Part shown: one piece after another, positions 59,934 to 64,000 of the stretch
How positions within the stretch are numbered: the stretch's first letter is position 1
Layout: every line of letters starts with the position of its first letter
NCBI GenBank assembly: GCA_018340805.1
Contig: JACMZG010001913.1
Span: 15,478,987-15,542,986 of the forward strand
Direction: 5' to 3'
DNA length: 64,000 nt
Source: Microvelia longipes
Lineage: Eukaryota; Arthropoda; Insecta; Hemiptera; Veliidae
Position numbers and translations under genes: made by a program
Notes under the pieces: model-generated
Told to the model about the DNA's origin: nothing
Database searches by the model: none
What the model saw: the letters and a program-made list of their open reading frames with translations, nothing else

Positions 59934-60800
59934 ATGTGTGTCTATTATCATCATAGTGCCCAGTGTATTTATGCTAGAGAGTTGAAATATCGTACAAAAA
60001 TTATTTCCTCATTTATTCCGTTGGTAAATAGGACAATTATTGTTTGAAAAAAAATCCGAAACCTAGATGAAAACAAAATTATGCGTTTCAGGCGTTTTTA
60101 ATTCCTCCAGAGTGGTTTTTGCAAAGTTGTCTGTATGTGTGTGTCTGTTATCATTATAGCGCCCAGTGTATTTATGTTAGAGAGTTGAAATATCGTACAA
60201 AAATCATTGTGTCTTGTGGACCATTGCGCCAGAATTTTTACATTAGATACTTTTATATAATTTGGTTAGTTTCATTAAAGGTTTTAGCGCATTTCCTTCC
60301 CAGCGTATTTCCAAAAATACAGAATGAATGAGTTACGAGTAGTGCTCAAGGTATAAAGTATAAACTGGAATCTTAAGCAAAAAAAGGATTCTTAAGCAAG
60401 GAAGCACGCATTAAAAAAGAAATTCCGGACATGCGAACCACTGCGCCAGAATTTTTAAAAAATTGTAAAAAATCTAAAAATAACCTAATTGAGTTAAAAT
60501 TTGGTACAAGTGTATTTCTTTAGGTAATAAATTAGTATAGTTTGGTTTTAATATCTACAGTTTTTGTTGAGTTATAAAAGTTAGGCTGCTTTGAGTGAGG
60601 TCAGTGCCTAGATGGGTGACCGCTTGGGATAAAATGAATAAAAAGAAAATTACAAAAAGAATAAAAATTACAATGCAAAAGAAGTGTTGCAGTGTAAATT
60701 TGGGGATTTTGTATATTCCGAAGACGAGCGAAGCGAGTGAGAACGAGTGAAGCGAATCAGACGTGGTAAGGAAAAGCACCGAAGTACCCTGAACCCAATT

Positions 60801-61429
60801 TTATCCAGTAATTTTCGACACAGACCGACGAAGAATCCATATTTAAATATTGAAACCAAAACTCATCATGCTAAACTGACGTTACATTTGCGTATTGCAG
60901 ATAAAATCTAGCTGATCAATATAAGGCGAATTCGCTTATTTTTTTTTCTCGTAACCAATTATCTTTTGAACTGCGACCTTAAAAGCAGACATTAATTTAA
61001 TACATATCGATTTAATATTATCATTAAACTTACAAATTAGATGTATTATTGGTCTTCTTGTAATTACTATTCTAACTAGATAGGTGATTGTCATATTAAT
61101 ATTACACCTCCTAAAACATATATTATTACTATATATCTGTAATTATAATTTTAACTTCCTTGTAACAGATATTTAACATTAATATTAACGGTTCTAGGTA
61201 ACGTATTGACTCGTTGTGACATGATATACATTATGTTTACTCTATAATATTAACTTCCTTGTGTTTGTCGTGTTGTGACTGTGTTAATATCGGTTACATG
61301 AATACATACGGGTGTATTTTATTGATCTAATAGTTTTAGTTCCTTGTTTACCTTTTCTTTATAATACAAGAGGAAGTATTGTTATAGAAAACAATGTTTA
61401 ATATCCACGTACTATTACCCACTGTATTA
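60801..61429. other. Unannotated stretch
   Basis: AT-rich; repeated GTAATTACTATTCTAACT-like words only. No gene. Confidence 0.5.
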
Positions 61430-61446
61430 AAGCCGCTACGCGGCTT
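61430..61446. repeat. Isolated GC mini-hairpin
   Basis: AAGCCGC-TAC-GCGGCTT: perfect 7-bp arms with a 3-base loop, same type as the hairpin strings in the 1.4-kb repeats. Confidence 0.7.
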
Positions 61447-61546
61447 CGATGCTAGTAGCTGTCTTATGTTAGCTCGTCATATTACTAGTTTATATAAGTG
61501 GAATACTGTCAAAATATATGCGAATTTTCAAATGTATTTATAAAAA

Positions 61547-62709
61547 ACGGGCCTTCGGCCCGTAGCCGCTACGCGGCCTCTGCGCTTCGCGCCTCGTCCG
61601 CTCCGCAGCGTCGGCCCGCCGGGCCGCTTCGCGGCCCGGGGCCTCCCTGTGCCGCTTTGCGGCCACATTGTTGTTGTTTTGTATTATGTTGTTTCATTAT
61701 TGTTCTTGTTACATGGCATTTTGCCATGTATCTAGCGAATTTTCACAGCCTCTCCACACAGGCCCGCTTCGCGGGCCTGAGAGGCTTTTTCACAAACTTG
61801 ATTTTACTAATTGAGATTTTTAATAGTATGCTATAATATTAAAATTAAGAAGCATTATAAACAAAATATATTATTCATGATTTTTGTTTTTAAATAAAAA
61901 TACCGTTTTCGTCACTAAAGATTGTCTGATTGAGCTGAAACCGGTCGCAATGGTTTTAGAATGACTTCGACCATATAAAGACAACTTCAACTCTTAGTTA
62001 TATTTATGATTGTTTATAGAATTTAAAGAAATATGTCCAAATTTTTTTTGTAAACAAATTGTTTTATTTGAGTAAAATCTTAAGTTGAAAAAAATATATT
62101 CATGATTATTTAAAATAAAAATACCGCTTGCGTCACTTAGGATTGTCCGATTGAGCTAAAACTGGTCGCATTCGTTTTAGAATAACTTCGACCATATGAA
62201 GACTACTTCGATGTTCTTCCTCTTTACGAGTCTGCTTAGCTCGGCGTGGTTCAGTGGAAGCCATTTTTGCCCTGTCTCTCTGGGACAGTAGGCTTACCAT
62301 GATGGAGCAAGAGGTAGAGGTCTCTCTTTTATACTATATCCCCACCCTCTAACACTACTGAACCCAATAGATATCGTACGAGTCTTTGACCTAGACGTAT
62401 ACATATATACAAGATTATATATATATATGTATCCAATTGCGCCATTTGTGATGTTCGATTGAGCTGAAATTGGTCTTAATCGATTCAGCTAGCAGTCTAC
62501 CTAAATACTAGATACCTTGTTTTAAAGCCATCTTAAGTTTAAAAAAAAATTTTTTTCATGACGTCATAACTTTGGTTGATGACGTCATAATGTTTTTATA
62601 AACAATAGGCCTCGTAACCTCCTCAACATCTCGCGATTTGCAATGTTTCGTTTCAATTTGAGATCGCCTTCGAGAGTTATTGTTCGCCATACGAAAGGGT
62701 AGAAACTCT

Positions 62710-62763
<54 letters not shown>

Positions 62764-62899
62764 TATATATAAACTTTTTTCGGACATATATTTTTGTTAT
62801 CAGGAAGCCAATAGGAACCGATTCCACTCACTCCCACCTCAACTTCCGTCATCCGAACAACCTCATAAGCGTCATTTCATTATGAAAATTCGCTAAAAA
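61547..62899 (+). repeat. 1.4-kb dispersed repeat, copy 2
   Basis: Same order of parts as copy 1, with a GC-rich head at 61547-61667 and a TA array at 62725-62770. A further related segment 62900-63360 follows, ending in its own CATACATACC/TA array. Confidence 0.85.
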
Positions 62900-63267
62900 C
62901 GTTATTTGTTGACATTATGTTATATATACTCAATCAATAAAACCAGAACTAAAAAGAAAATAAAATGCAACTCAAATTTTTGTTAAACATTGATAGTTGT
63001 ACATGTGTAAAATTTTAGCCCAATCAACACACTTTTTTAAGATTTATGATTTTTGAAATTTTTGTGGGGTCCTTATTGTTAGTTAATGACATATTTCATA
63101 AACAATTGGGTTTAAGACATAAGGACATTAAAAAGGTTGATCTTTGTGCCAAGTTTCATTTAAATATTTAGGCAATCGAAAGGCGTTCGAAAGTTATCGT
63201 GTCCCATAAATGTCTAGGTACTAAATCTTGTTTATACATACATACCTACACACACACACATACTGAG

Positions 63268-63351
<84 letters not shown>

Positions 63352-63430
63352 AGTCTCGTCCTTTCAAAAAAATAAGTAGAGGGGATCGATTGCTTCCCTC
63401 CTGATTTTAAATATTTCTGTGTTAAATTTG

Positions 63431-63485
<55 letters not shown>

Positions 63486-63487
<2 letters not shown>

Positions 63488-64000
63488 CTTGTCCTACAAG
63501 AAGTGTAACTAATTAAAATTTTACAGAATTTGAATTTAATTTTAAAATTTAATACGAAATCCTTCTCTTATGTTTGGTAAAAATAATTAATGAAACATAG
63601 GGCCTTATGTTATGTTTTCCCCGTTCTTATTTTTTTAATTTAAACAAAAACCGAGAAATAACAAAGGTATTTTAATTACGATTTTTTAAGGTAAAAATGT
63701 AGGGATTATTCTACAATATATTCTTCAATTACAAAAGTAATTACTTCAGGTGAAAAAATTGTTCTTCCTTTTTTTCCTCAATTATTTCCACATAAATGAA
63801 AAAAAAAATGTTTTATACAGTTGGATTAAAAAAAGCCTTTAACATTAAGTGATTAAAATTTAAGTCGACCAAGAAAGTCTACCTGTCCTTAATATTTTTT
63901 AGTGATCTGTAGTGGATAGTATAAAGCCAAAGTCTTGCCTCCGTCGTTTTTTAGGAAAATAGATGTCCTTGGACTACATTGAAGATTGGAGGACCTCATA
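63486..64000. other. Window end
   Basis: AT-rich, no supported feature. Confidence 0.5.

Overview
The window is AT-rich animal nuclear DNA, most likely from an invertebrate. It is crowded with (TA)n microsatellites, short inverted-repeat elements and remains of several transposon classes (BEL/Pao, RTE-like and other LINEs, hAT, Harbinger-like, Penelope-like). Genes are sparse. I cannot name the species. The BEL/Pao and Penelope-like elements and the insect-like proline dehydrogenase point to an invertebrate, possibly an arthropod, but this is inference.

Host genes. An intact, uninterrupted mitochondrial proline dehydrogenase lies on the minus strand at 42115-43944. A small internal exon on the plus strand at 36683-36825, with good splice sites, resembles the start of the first cyclic-nucleotide-binding domain of an Epac-type RapGEF. 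If its gene continues rightward, PRODH is nested antisense inside one of its introns. A possible terminal exon of an unidentified gene lies on the minus strand at 45162-45335.

Region by region. 1-8 kb: a long inverted repeat, a foldback element at 2.2-2.6 kb, another at 5.2-5.6 kb, and long TA arrays. 8-13 kb: LINE remnant and AT-rich sequence. 13.2-17 kb: a complete non-autonomous hAT element, a tRNA-like/SINE-like block, and a GGGCCCC-ended MITE. 17-23 kb: a 96-bp minisatellite, a 1.4-kb repeat headed by GC-rich mini-hairpins, and a 5'-truncated RTE LINE with its target duplication. 23-36 kb: dispersed repeats and MITEs with no convincing gene. 35.4-40.5 kb: a 50-bp minisatellite, the Epac-like exon, nested foldbacks, and a 54-bp minisatellite. 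42-46.7 kb: PRODH and further foldbacks. 52.9-59.9 kb: a structurally complete BEL/Pao retrotransposon with frame-disrupted coding regions. 60-64 kb: more dispersed repeats and a second copy of the 1.4-kb repeat.

The most interesting signal is a set of foldback elements (2.2, 5.2, 37.0, 37.1, 46.2 kb, with decayed relatives at 21.2, 26.1 and 44.8 kb) whose arms carry hammerhead-ribozyme-like cores. Their outer helices differ in sequence between elements but still pair, and the cores sit where the hammerhead fold requires. Four insertions have proposed 12-15-bp target duplications, and three show a one-sided 35-47-nt tail. This matches what is known of Penelope-like terminal repeats. One family is best read as a type III hammerhead with a GUC site. 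In every family one helix is reduced to a short palindrome, which suggests activity as dimers.
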